This document shows, one piece after another, positions 1 to 9,627 of a stretch of 64,000 nucleotides of DNA. A program made the position numbers and the translations under genes. The notes under the pieces were generated by a model. It saw only the letters and a program-made list of their open reading frames with translations. It ran no database searches and was not told the origin of the DNA. Source of the stretch: Hydractinia symbiolongicarpus (lineage: Eukaryota; Cnidaria; Hydrozoa; Anthoathecata; Hydractiniidae); contig NC_079880.1 of assembly GCF_029227915.1 (NCBI RefSeq), positions 6,450,001-6,514,000 on the forward strand. Reading direction: 5' to 3'. Within the stretch, counting starts at the first letter, position 1. Every line of letters starts with the position of its first letter.

Positions 1-931
1 TTAGCGATATTTTTCTGATATTACTAGGTTTCATCGCCTTTAACAATAAAATGATTGACTGTGGGACTTAATTGAACTAACTTTTGACTGTGACCTGATA
101 AATGTGATGAATGAATAAATTGGACTCCAAGAAATAGCATTCTTCTTAATTTGACATGATTGCCTAAACTCAGCGTTTACACTGGGCGCTGTTGTAGCGC
201 TTCATTTAAATATTAAGATAAGAAAGTCATTTTTTACTGTGGGACCAATCCTAGCCGTTATCACGCGCTGAAGAAATAGCGACAGTTTCAAAAACTACAT
301 TTCATTGACTTTCTAACGGTGTCAGTCCGTTTGAGTGTAAACGGTTGGGTAACATATTCCTACCAACATGTATTTAGCGATATTCCTCTGACATTACTAG
401 ATTGCATCGCTTTTAACAGTGAAATGATTGACTGTGGGACTTAATTGAACTAACTTTGGATTGTGACCTGATAAATGTGATAAATGAGAAGATTGGACTC
501 CAAGAAATAACATTCTTCTTAACTTGACGTGATTGCCGGAACTCAGCGATTACACTGGGCGCTGTGGTAGCGCTTCATTTAAAAATTTAAATTAATAAGT
601 CTTTTTTTACTGTGGGACCTATCCTAGCCGTTATCGCGCCCTGAAGAAATAGCGGCAGTTTCAAAAACTACATTTCATTGACTTTCTAACGGTGTCAGTC
701 CGTTTGAGTTACAACGGTTGCGTCACATATTCGTACCAACATGAATTTAGCGATATTTTTCTGATATTACTAGGTTGCATCGCCTTTAACAATGAAACGA
801 TTGACTGTGGGACTTAATTGAACTAACTTTGGACTGTGACCTTATAAATGTGATAAAGGAGACAATTGGAATCCAAGAAATAGCATTCTTCTTAATTTGA
901 CATGATTGCATAAACACAGCGATTACACTGA

Positions 932-946
932 GCGCTGTTGTAGCGC
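932..946. other. Central hairpin GCGCT-GTTGT-AGCGC (in most units)
   Basis: A 5-bp GC stem with a 5-base loop lies in the middle of the unit in this phase. Most units keep it as GCGCT-GTGGT-AGCGC or GCGCT-GTTGT-AGCGC. In k units the loop ends have changed to give GCGCTG-TGG-CAGCGC (for example 20562-20576), which lengthens the stem to 6 bp. Other subtypes weaken it (GGTCGCTG, GGCACTG, GGCTCTG, GGTCCCTG). It could be a cruciform or a protein site; no function is shown. Confidence 0.6.
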
Positions 947-956
947 TTCATTTAAA

Positions 957-966
957 AATTTAAATT
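957..966. other. Palindrome AATTTAAATT in b units
   Basis: A perfect 10-bp AT palindrome sits about ten bases after the central hairpin in b units. In a, g, z and d units the same position reads AAGAATTAAGAT or AAAATTAAGAT. It is a useful subtype marker with no evident function. Confidence 0.6.
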
Positions 967-1060
967 AATAAGTCATTTTTTACTGTGGGACCAATCCTAG
1001 CCTTTATCGCGCCCTGAAGAAATAGCGACAGTTTCAGAAACTTCATTTCATTGACTTTCT

Positions 1061-1090
1061 AACGGTGTCAGTCCGTTTGAGTTACAACGG
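1061..1090. other. AACGG / CCGTT / AACGG alternating inverted repeats
   Basis: AACGG (1061-1065), CCGTT (1073-1077) and AACGG (1086-1090) can pair as two mutually exclusive hairpins. In the TTTAAACGG subtype the right-hand stem becomes 6 bp, CCGTTT-GAGTTT-AAACGG (for example 1446-1463). In g units the left arm changes to AACAG and the right to AACGC, so both stems are lost together. Confidence 0.5.
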
Positions 1091-1101
1091 TTGCGTCAGA
1101 T

Positions 1102-1118
1102 ATTCGTACCAACATGAA
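1102..1118. other. Conserved ATTCGTACCAACATG box, partly CENP-B-box-like
   Basis: This is one of the best-kept stretches of the unit. Against the known CENP-B box core NTTCGNNNNANNCGGGN it matches TTCG and the central A, but only one of the four CGGG positions. Variants seen are ATTCCTACC (g units), ATTTGTACCAGC, ATTCGTACGAAC, ATTCGTTCC and ATTCGTCCC. It may be a binding site for a satellite protein; identity as a CENP-B box is not supported. Confidence 0.3.
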
Positions 1119-3357
1119 TTTAGCGATATTTTTCTGATATTACTAGGTTTCATCGCCTTTAACAATAAAATGATTGACTGTGGGACTTAATTGAACTAAC
1201 TTTGGACTGTGACCTGATAAATGTAATAAAGGAGGCAATTGGACTCTAAGAAAAAACATTCTTCTTAATTTGACATGATTGCCGAAATTCAGCGATTACA
1301 CTGGGCGCTGCGGTAGCGCTTCATTTAAGAATTAAGATAAGAAAGTCATATTTTACCGTGGGACCAATCCTAGCCGTTATCTCGCGCTAAAGAAATAGCG
1401 ACAGTTTCAAAAACTACATTTCATTGACTTTCTAACGGTGTCAGTCCGTTTGAGTTTAAACGGTTGGGTCACATATTCGTACCAACATGTATTTAGCGAT
1501 ATTCATCTGACAATACTAGGTTGCATCACTTTTAAAAGTGAAATGATTGACTGTGGGACTTAATTGAACTAACTTTAGACTGTGACCTGATAAATGTGAT
1601 AAATGAAAAAATTGGACTCCAAGAAATAGCATTCTTCTTAATTTGACATGATTGCCTAAACTCAGCGATTACACTGGGCGCTGTTGTAGCGCTTCATTTA
1701 AAAAATTAAATTAATAAGTCAGTTTTTACTGTGGGACCAAACCTAGCCGTTATCGCGCCCTGAAGAAATAGCGACAGTTTCAGAAACTTCATTTCATTGA
1801 CTTTCTAACGGTGTCAATCCGTTTGAGTTACAACGGTTGCGTCACATATTCGTACCAACATGAATTTAGCGATATTTTTCTGATATTACTAGGTTTCATC
1901 GCCTTTAACAATAAAATGATTGACTGTGGGACTTAATTGAACTAACTTTTGACTGTGACCTGATAAATGTGATGAATGAAAGAATTGGACTCCAAGAAAT
2001 AGCATTCTTCTTAATTTGACATGATTGCCTAAACTCAGTGTTTACACTGGGCGCTGTTGTAGCGCTTTATTTAAAAATTTAAATTAATAAGTCATTTTTT
2101 ACTGTGGGACCAATCCTAGCCGTTATCATGCGCTGTAGAAATAGTGACAGTCTCAAAAACTACATTTCCTTGACTTTCTAACGGTGTCAGTCCGTTTGAG
2201 TTTAAACGGTTGGGTCACATATTCGTACCAACATGTATTTAGCGATATTCATCTGACATTACTAGGTTGCATCGCTTTTAACAGTGAATTGACTGTCTGT
2301 GGGTCTTAATTGAACTAACTTTTGACTGTGACCTGATAAATGTGATAAATGAAAAAATTGGACTCCAAGAAATAGCATTCGTCTTAATTTGACATGATTG
2401 CCTAAACTCAGCGATTACACTTGGCGCTGTTGTAGCGCTTCATTTAAAAATTTAAATTAATAAGTCATTTTTTACTGTGGGACCAATCCTAGCCGTTATT
2501 GCGCCCTGAAGAAATAGCGACAGTTTCAGAAACTTCATTTCATTGACTTTCTAACGGTGTCAATCCGTTTGAGTTACAACGGTTGCGTCACATATTCGTA
2601 CCAACATGAATTTAGCGATATTTTTCTGATATTACTAGGTTTCATCGCCTTTAACAATAAAATGATTGACTGTGGGACTTAATTGAACTAACTTTTGACT
2701 GTGACCTGATAAATGTGATGAATGAAAGAATTGGACTCCAAGAAATAGCATTCTTCTTAATTTGACATGATTGCCTAAACTCAGCGATTACACTGGGCGC
2801 TGTTGTAGCGCTTCATTTAAAAAATTAAATTAATAAGTCAGTTTTTACTGTGGGACCAAACCTAGCCGTTATCGCGCCCTGAAGAAATAGCGACAGTTTC
2901 AGAAACTTCATTTCATTGACTTTCTAACGGTGTCAGTCCGTTTGAGTTACAACGGTTGCGTCACATATTCGTACCAACATGAATTTAGCGATATTTTTCT
3001 GATATTACTAGGTTTCATCGCCTTTAACAATAAAATGATTGACTGTGGGACTTAATTGAACTAACTTTTGACTGTGACCTGATAAATGTGATGAATGAAT
3101 AAATTGGACTCCAAGAAATAGCATTCGTCTTAATTTGACATGATTGCCTAAACTCAGCGATTACACTTGGCGCTGTTGTAGCGCTTCATTTAAAAATTTA
3201 AATTAATAAGTCATTTTTTACTGTGAGACCAATCCTAGCTGTTATTGCGCCCTGAAGAAATAGCGACAGTTTCAAAAACTACATTTCATTGACTTTCTAA
3301 CGGTGTCAGTCCGTTTGAGTTTTAACGGTTGGGTCACATATTCGTACCAACATGTAT

Positions 3358-3704
3358 TTAGCGATATTTTTCCGATATTACTAGGTTGCATCACCTTTAA
3401 CAATGAAACGATTGACTGTGGGACTTAATTGAACTAACTTTGGACTGTGACCAGATGAATGTGATAAATGAGACAATTGGACTCCAAGAAAAAACATTGT
3501 TCTTTATTTGACATGATTGCCGAAACTCAGCGACTACACTTGGCGCTGTGGTAGTGCTTCATTTAAGAATTAAGATGAAAAAGTCATTTTTTTACTGTGG
3601 GACAAATCCTAGCCGTTATTGCGCGCTGAAGAAATAGCGACAGTTTCAGAAACTTCATTTCATTGACTTTCTCGCGGTGTCAGTCCGTTCGTACCAACAT
3701 GAAT
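3358..3704. repeat. 347-bp unit with internal 26-bp deletion
   Basis: The usual stretch CAGTCCGTTTGAG...ATATTCGTACC is shortened to CAGTCCGTTCGTACC near 3681-3695, removing the AACGG element and the GCGTCAC box. The same unit also has TTTCTCGCGGTG in place of TTTCTAACGGTG. The break joins short T-rich similarity, as expected for slippage or microhomology repair. Confidence 0.9.
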
Positions 3705-4077
3705 TTAGCGATATTTTTCTGATATTTCTAGGTTGCATTGCCTTTAACAATTAAACAATTGACTGTGGGACTTAATTGAACTAACTTTGGACTGTGACCT
3801 GATAAATGTAATAAAGGTGGCAATTGGACTCTAAGAAAAAACATTCTTCTTAATTTGACATGATTGCCTAAACTCAGCGTTTACACTGGGCGCTGTTGTA
3901 GCGCTTCATTTAAAAATTTAAATTAATAAGTCATTTTTTACTGTGAGACCAATCCTAGCCGTTATCTCGCCCTGAAGAAATAGCGACAGTTTCAAAAACT
4001 ACATTTCATTGACTTTCTAACGGTGTCAGTCCGTTTGAGTTACAACGGTTGCGTCACATATTCGTACCAACATGTAT

Positions 4078-4424
4078 TTAGCGATATTTTTCCGATATTA
4101 CTAGGTTGCATCACCTTTAACAATGAAACGATTGACTGTGGGACTTAATTGAACTAACTTTGGACTGTGACCAGATGAATGTGATAAATGAGACAATTGG
4201 ACTCCAAGAAAAAACATTGTTCTTTATTTGACATGATTGCCGAAACTCAGCGACTACACTTGGCGCTGTGGTAGTGCTTCATTTAAGAATTAAGATGAAA
4301 AAGTCATTTTTTTACTGTGGGACAAATCCTAGCCGTTATTGCGCGCTGAAGAAATAGCGACAGTTTCAGAAACTTCATTTCATTGACTTTCTCGCGGTGT
4401 CAGTCCGTTCGTACCAACATGAAT
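4078..4424. repeat. 347-bp unit, second copy of the 26-bp deletion
   Basis: This unit is identical in its break (about 4401-4415) to unit 3358-3704 and was carried along by the 720-bp duplication. The matching position in the second 3,678-bp copy (near 7345) does not carry the deletion, because that copy switches subtype just before it. Confidence 0.9.
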
Positions 4425-7400
4425 TTAGCGATATTTTTCTGATATTTCTAGGTTGCATTGCCTTTAACAATTAAACAATTGACTGTGGGACTTAATTGAA
4501 CTAACTTTGGACTGTGACCTGATAAATGTAATAAAGGTGGCAATTGGACTCTAAGAAAAAACATTCTTCTTAATTTGACATGATTGCCTAAACTCAGCGT
4601 TTACACTGGGCGCTGTTGTAGCGCTTCATTTAAAAATTTAAATTAATAATTCATTTTTTACTGTGGAACCAATTCTAGCCGTTATCTCGCCCTGAAGAAA
4701 TAGCGACAGTTTCAAAAACTACATTTCATTGACTTTCTAACGGTTGCAGTCCGTTTGAGTTACAACGGTTGCGTCACATATTCGTACCAACATGAATTTA
4801 GCGATATTTTTCTGATATTCCTAGGTTGCATCGCCTTTAACAATTAAACGATTGACTGTGGGACTTAATTGAACTAACTTTGGACTGTGACCTGATAAAT
4901 GTAATAAAGGAGGCAATTGGACTCTAAGAAAAAACATTCTTCTTAATTTGACATGATTGCCGAAATTCAGCGATTACACTGGGCGCTGCGGTAGCGCTTC
5001 ATTTAAGAATTAAGATAAAAAAGTCATATTTTACCGTGGGACCAATCCTAGCCGTTATCTCGCGCTGAAGAAATAGCGACAGTTTCAAAAACTACATTTC
5101 ATTGACTTTCTAACGGTGTCAGTCCGTTTGAGTTTAAACGGTTGGGTCACATATTCGTACCAACATGTATTTAGCGATATTCATCTGACATTACTAGGTT
5201 GCATCACTTTTAAAAGTGAAATGATTAACTGTGGGACTTAATTGAACTAACTTTTGACTGTGACCTGATAAATGTGATAAATGAAAAAATTGGACTCCAA
5301 GAAATAGCATTCTTCTTAATTTGACATGATTGCCTAAACTCAGCGATTACACTGGGCGCTGTTGTAGCGCTTCATTTAAAAAATTAAATTAATAAGTCAG
5401 TTTTTACTGTGGGACCAATCCTAGCCGTTATCGCGCCCTAAAGAAATAGCGACAGTTTCAGAAACTTCATTTCATTGACTTTCTAACGGTGTCAATCCGT
5501 TTGAGTTACAACGGTTGCGTCACATATTCGTACCAACATGAATTTAGCGATATTTTTCTGATATTACTAGGTTTCATCGCCTTTAACAATAAAATGATTG
5601 ACTGTGGGACTTAATTGAACTAACTTTTGACTGTGACCTGATAAATGTGATGAATGAAAGAATTGGACTCCAAGAAATAGCATTCTTCTTAATTTGACAT
5701 GATTGCCTAAACTCAGTGTTTACACTGGGCGCTGTTGTAGCGCTTTATTTAAAAATTTAAATTAATAAGCCAGTTTTTACTGTGGGACCAATCCTAGCCG
5801 TTATCATGCGCTGTAGAAATAGTGACAGTTTCAAAAACTACATTTCCTTGACTTTCTAACGGTGTCAGTCCGTTTGAGTTACAACGGTTGGGTCACATAT
5901 TCGTACCAACATGTATTTAGCGATATTCATCTGACATTACTAGGTTGCATCGCTTTTAACAGTGAATTGACTGTCTGTGGGTCTTAATTGAACTAACTTT
6001 TGACTGTGACCTGATAAATGTGATAAATGAAAAAATTGGACTCCAAGAAATAGCATTCGTCTTAATTTGACATGATTGCCTAAACTCAGCGATTACACTT
6101 GGCGCTGTTGTAGCGCTTCATTTAAAAATTTAAATTAATAAGTCATTTTTTACTGTGGGACCAATCCTAGCCGTTATTGCGCCCTGAAGAAATAGCGACA
6201 GTTTCAGAAACTTCATTTCATTGACTTTCTAACGGTGTCAATCCGTTTGAGTTACAACGGTTGCGTCACATATTCGTACCAACATGAATTTAGCGATATT
6301 TTTCTGATATTACTAGGTTTCATCGCCTTTAACAATAAAATGATTGACTGTGGGACTTAATTGAACTAACTTTTGACTGTGACCTGATAAATGTGATGAA
6401 TGAAAGAATTGGACTCCAAGAAATAGCATTCTTCTTAATTTGACATGATTGCCTAAACTCAGTGTTTACACTGGGCGCTGTTGTAGCGCTTTATTTAAAA
6501 ATTTAAATTAATAAGTCATTTTTTACTGTGGGACCAATCCTAGCCGTTATCATGCGCTGTAGAAATAGTGACAGTTTCAAAAACTACATTTCCTTGACTT
6601 TCTAACGGTGTCAGTCCGTTTGAGTTTAAACGGTTGGGTCACATATTCGTACCAATATGTATTTAGCTATATTCATCTGACATTACTAGGTTGCATCGCT
6701 TTTAACAGTGAATTGACTGTCTGTGGGTCTTAATTGAACTAACTTTTGACTGTGACCTGATAAATGTGATAAATGAAAAAATTGGACTCCAAGAAATAGC
6801 ATTCGTCTTAATTTGACATGATTGCCTAAACTCAGCGATTACACTTGGCGCTGTTGTAGCGCTTCATTTAAAAATTTAAATTAATAAGTCATTTTTTACT
6901 GTGGGACCAATCCTAGCCGTTACTGCGCCCTAAAGAAATAGCTACAGTTTCAAAAACTACATTTCATTGACTTTCTAACGGTGTCAGTCCGTTTGAGTTT
7001 TAACGGTTGGGTCACATATTCGTACCAACATGTATTTAGCGATATTTTTCCGATATTACTAGGTTGCATCGCCTTTAACAATGAAACGATTGACTGTGGG
7101 ACTTAATTGAACTAACTTTGGACTGTGACCTGATGAATGTGATAAATGAGACAATTGGACTCCAAGAAAAAACATTGTTCTTTATTTGACATGATTGCCG
7201 AAACTCAGCGACTACACTTGGCGCTGTGGTAGCGCTTCATTTAAGAATTAAGATGAAAAAGTCATTTTTTTACTGTGGGACAAATCCTAGCCGTTATTGC
7301 GCGCTGAAGAAATAGCGACAGTTTCAAAAACTACATTTCATTGACTTTTTAACAGTATCAATCCGTTTGAGTTACAACGCTTAAGTCACATATTCCTACC

Positions 7401-8010
7401 AACATGTATTTCTTGATATTTTTCAAGTATTACTAAGTTGTATGGCTCTTAACAGCGAAACGATTGACTGTGGGAATTAATTGAACTGAGTATGGACTGT
7501 GACCTTATAAATATGAAAGTGAGTCAATTGGACTCTTAGAAATAACATTCTTCTTAATTTGACATAATTGCCGAAACTCAGCGATTACACTGGGCGCTGT
7601 GGTAGCGCTTCATTCAAGAATTAAGATAAGAAAGTCATTTTTTTGCTGTGGGACCAATCCTAGCCGTTATTGCGCCCTGAAGAAATAGCGACAGCTTCAA
7701 AAACTACATTTCATTGATTTTCTAATGGTGTCAGTCCGTTTGAGTTACAACGGTTGCGTCACATATTCGTACCAACATGGATTTAGCGATATGTTTCTGA
7801 TATTACTAGGTTGCATCGCCTTTAACAATGAAACGATTGACTGTGGGACTTAATTGAACTAACTTTGGACTGTGACCTGATGAATGTGATAAATGAGACA
7901 ATTGGACTCCAAGAAATAACATTGTTCTTAATATGACATGATTGCCGAAACTCAGCGACTACACTGGTCGCTGTGGTAGCGCTTCATTTAAGAATTAAGA
8001 TGAAAAAGTA

Positions 8011-9590
8011 ATTTTTTTTTGAGGCACCAATCCTAGCCGTTATCGCGCGCTGAAGAAATAGCGACAGTTTCAAAAACTACATTTCATTGACTTTCTAACG
8101 GTGTCAGTCCGTTTGAGTTTCAACGGTTGGGTCACATATTCGTACCAACATGCATTTAGCGATATTTTTCCGATATTACTAGGTTGCATCGCCTTTAACA
8201 ATGAAAAGATTGACGTTGGGACTTAATTGAACTAACTTTGGACTGTGACCTGATGAATGTGATATATGAGACAATTGGACTCCAAGAAAAAACATTCTTC
8301 TTAATTTGACATGATTGCCGAAATTCAACGATTACACTGGGCACTGTGGTAGCGCTTCATTTAAGAATTAATATAAGAAAGTCATATTTTACCGTGGGAC
8401 CAATCCTAGCCGTTATCTCGCGCTGTAGAAATAGCGACAGTTTCAAAAACTTCTTTTCATTGACATTCTAACGGTGTCAGTCCGTTTGAGTTACAACGGT
8501 TGCGTCACATATTCGTACCAACATGAATTTAGCGATATTTTTCTGATATTCCTAGGTTGCATCGCCTTTAACAATTAAACGATTGACTGTGGGACTTAAT
8601 TGAACTAACTTTGGACTGTGACCTGATAAATGTGATAAAGGAGGCAATTGGACTCCAAGAAAAAACATTCTTCTTAATTTGACATGATTGCCGAAGTTCA
8701 GCAATTACACTGGTCGCTGTGGTAGCGCTTCATTTAAGAATTAAGATGAAAAAGTAATTTTTTTTTGAGGCACCAATCCTAGCCGTTATCGCGCGCTGAA
8801 GAAATAGCGACAGTTTCAAAAACTACATTTCATTGACTTTCTAACGGTGTCAGTCCGTTTGAGTTTCAACGGTTGGGTCACATATTCGTACCAACATGCA
8901 TTTAGCGATATTTTTCCAATATTACTAGGTTGCATCGCCTTTAACAGTGAATTGACTGTCTGTTGGACTTAATTGAACTAACTTTTGACTGTGACCTGAT
9001 AAATGTGATAAATGAAAAAATTGGACTCCAAGAAACAGCATTCGTCTTAATTTGACATGATTGCCTAAACTCAGCGATTACACTTGGCGCTGTTGTAGCG
9101 CTTCATTTAAAAATTTAAATTAATAAGTCATTTTTTACTGTGGGACCAATCCTAGCCGTTATTGCGCCCTGAAGAAATAGCGACAGTTTCAAAAACTACA
9201 TTTCATTGACTTTCTAACGGTGTCAGTCCGTTTGAGTTTTAACGGTTGGGTCACATATTCGTACCAACATGTATTTAGCGATATTTTTCCGATATTACTA
9301 GGTTGCATCGCCTTTAACAATGAAACGATTGACTGTGGGAGTTAATTGAACTAACTTTGGACTGTGACCTGATGAATGTGATAAATGAGAAAATTGGACT
9401 CCAAGAAAAAACATTGTTCTTAATTTGACATGATTGCCGAAACTCAGCGACTACACTTGGCTCTGTGGTAGCGCTTCATTTAAGAATTAAGATGAAAAAG
9501 TAATTTTTTTACTGTGGGACAAATCCTAGCCGTTATCGCGCGCTGAAGAAATAGCGACAGTTTCAAAAACTACATTTCATTGACTTTTTA
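8011..9590. repeat. Block repeated 50.8 kb downstream
   Basis: Units 8156, 8529, 8902 and 9275 match 58944, 59317, 59690 and 60063, all at exactly 50,788 bp, and 8156-8902 also match 62676-63422. Markers are GTAATTTTTTTTGAGGC, CATGCATT, GACGTTGGGAC, GATATATGAG, GGGCACTGTGG, AACTTCTTTTCATTGACATTC, ATATTCCTAGG and TTGGCTCTGTGG. The match is broken only by the patch at 8707-8940. Confidence 0.85.
8707..8940. repeat. Conversion-like patch inside the five-unit repeat
   Basis: From ACACTGGTCGCTG through AAGTAATTTTTTTTGAGGC, GAGTTTCAACGG and CATGCATTTAGCG this patch matches 7961-8194, two units (746 bp) upstream, and not the sequence expected from its distant relatives at 59495-59728 and 63227-63460. 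Those relatives have GGGCGCTGTGG, ATTTTACCGTGGG and GTTTAAACGG here, while matching this block before and after the patch. The patch is also present in the 1,866-bp sister copy (about 10573-10806), so it was acquired before that duplication. Confidence 0.7.
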
Positions 9591-9620
9591 ACAGTATCAA
9601 TCCGATTGAGTTACAACGCT

Positions 9621-9627
9621 TGAGTCA
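9621..9627. other. TGAGTCA (AP-1/bZIP-like) heptamer in g units
   Basis: g units carry CGCTTGAGTCACATATTCC, containing the palindromic bZIP consensus TGAGTCA. Other subtypes have TGCGTCA or TGGGTCA at the same place. With about 170 copies per window chance similarity is easily amplified, so this is only a sequence observation. Confidence 0.3.

Larger units (their letters stand above)
804..991. other. Internal direct repeat ACTGTGGGAC, 178 bp apart
   Basis: ACTGTGGGAC occurs at 804-813 and again at 982-991 in this unit, and the same pair is present in most units. The spacing is just under half of 373 bp. Flanking sequences do not align convincingly, so an origin of the unit from an older ~180-bp dimer is possible but unproven. 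Confidence 0.4.
1..1119. repeat. Region A: three entry units
   Basis: Units start at 1, 374 and 747. The middle unit carries a distinctive run: GAAGATTGGAC, then TTAACTTGACGTG, then AAGTCTTTTTTTACTG and GGGACCTATCCTAGCC, followed by GCGGCAGTTTC. The same combination recurs once in the window, at about 54.9-55.2 kb, 54,462 bp away (about 146 units). The other two units are ordinary b types with GCGCTGTTGTAGCGC. No gene or non-satellite sequence is present. Confidence 0.9.
747..1119. repeat. Representative 373-bp unit used for motif positions
   Basis: This complete unit serves as a map for all others. Its landmarks are: the start TTAGCGATATT at 747; the first ACTGTGGGAC at 804-813; the CAATTG hexamer inside GACAATTGG near 872; the central hairpin GCGCT/AGCGC at 932-946; the palindrome AATTTAAATT at 957-966; the second ACTGTGGGAC at 982-991; the AACGG/CCGTT/AACGG group at 1061-1090; and the ATTCGTACCAACATG box from 1102. 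A hand count gives 136 G+C (36%) and 14 CpG, close to or slightly above random expectation. It is a b-type unit in its second half, although it carries GCATAAACAC in place of the usual GCCTAAACTC. Confidence 0.9.
3358..4797. repeat. 720-bp doublet: two copies of a 347 + 373 bp pair
   Basis: Positions 3358-4077 and 4078-4797 are tandem copies differing at only seven positions by my count (three around 3930-3950, one at CCTAGCC/TCTAGCC, two in GGTGTCAG/GGTTGCAG, one in CATGTATT/CATGAATT), about 99% identity. The first unit of each copy has the same 26-bp deletion. This is among the youngest duplications in region B, because the deletion pre-dates it and few changes have followed. Confidence 0.92.
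1120..7409. repeat. Region B: b-rich array with a 3,678-bp ten-unit period
   Basis: Unit starts: 1120, 1493, 1866, 2239, 2612, 2985, 3358, 3705, 4078, 4425, 4798, 5171, 5544, 5917, 6290, 6663, 7036. Positions about 1190-3660 match about 4868-7338 at a constant offset of 3,678 bp (ten units, two of them only 347 bp long). Shared rare markers include ATTTTACCGTGGG with GCTGCGGTAGCGC (1310/4988), GAATTGACTGTCTG (2286/5964) and TCAGTGTTTACAC (2036/5714). The match ends near 7345, where copy 2 switches to TTTTTAACAGTATCAATCCG. Unit 6290 does not match its partner 2612 but resembles unit 5544, so 5544-6289 and 6290-7035 act as a local 746-bp pair inside the second copy. No genes. Confidence 0.88.

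Noticed and set aside
1102-1118. True CENP-B box
   Set aside because: The CGGG half of the core is replaced by ATGT or ATGA in essentially all units; only TTCG and the central A fit.
3358-4797. Possible assembly artefact in the near-identical doublet
   Set aside because: Seven differences between the copies argue for two real copies, but read support cannot be seen from sequence alone, so it is kept as a feature with a stated check.
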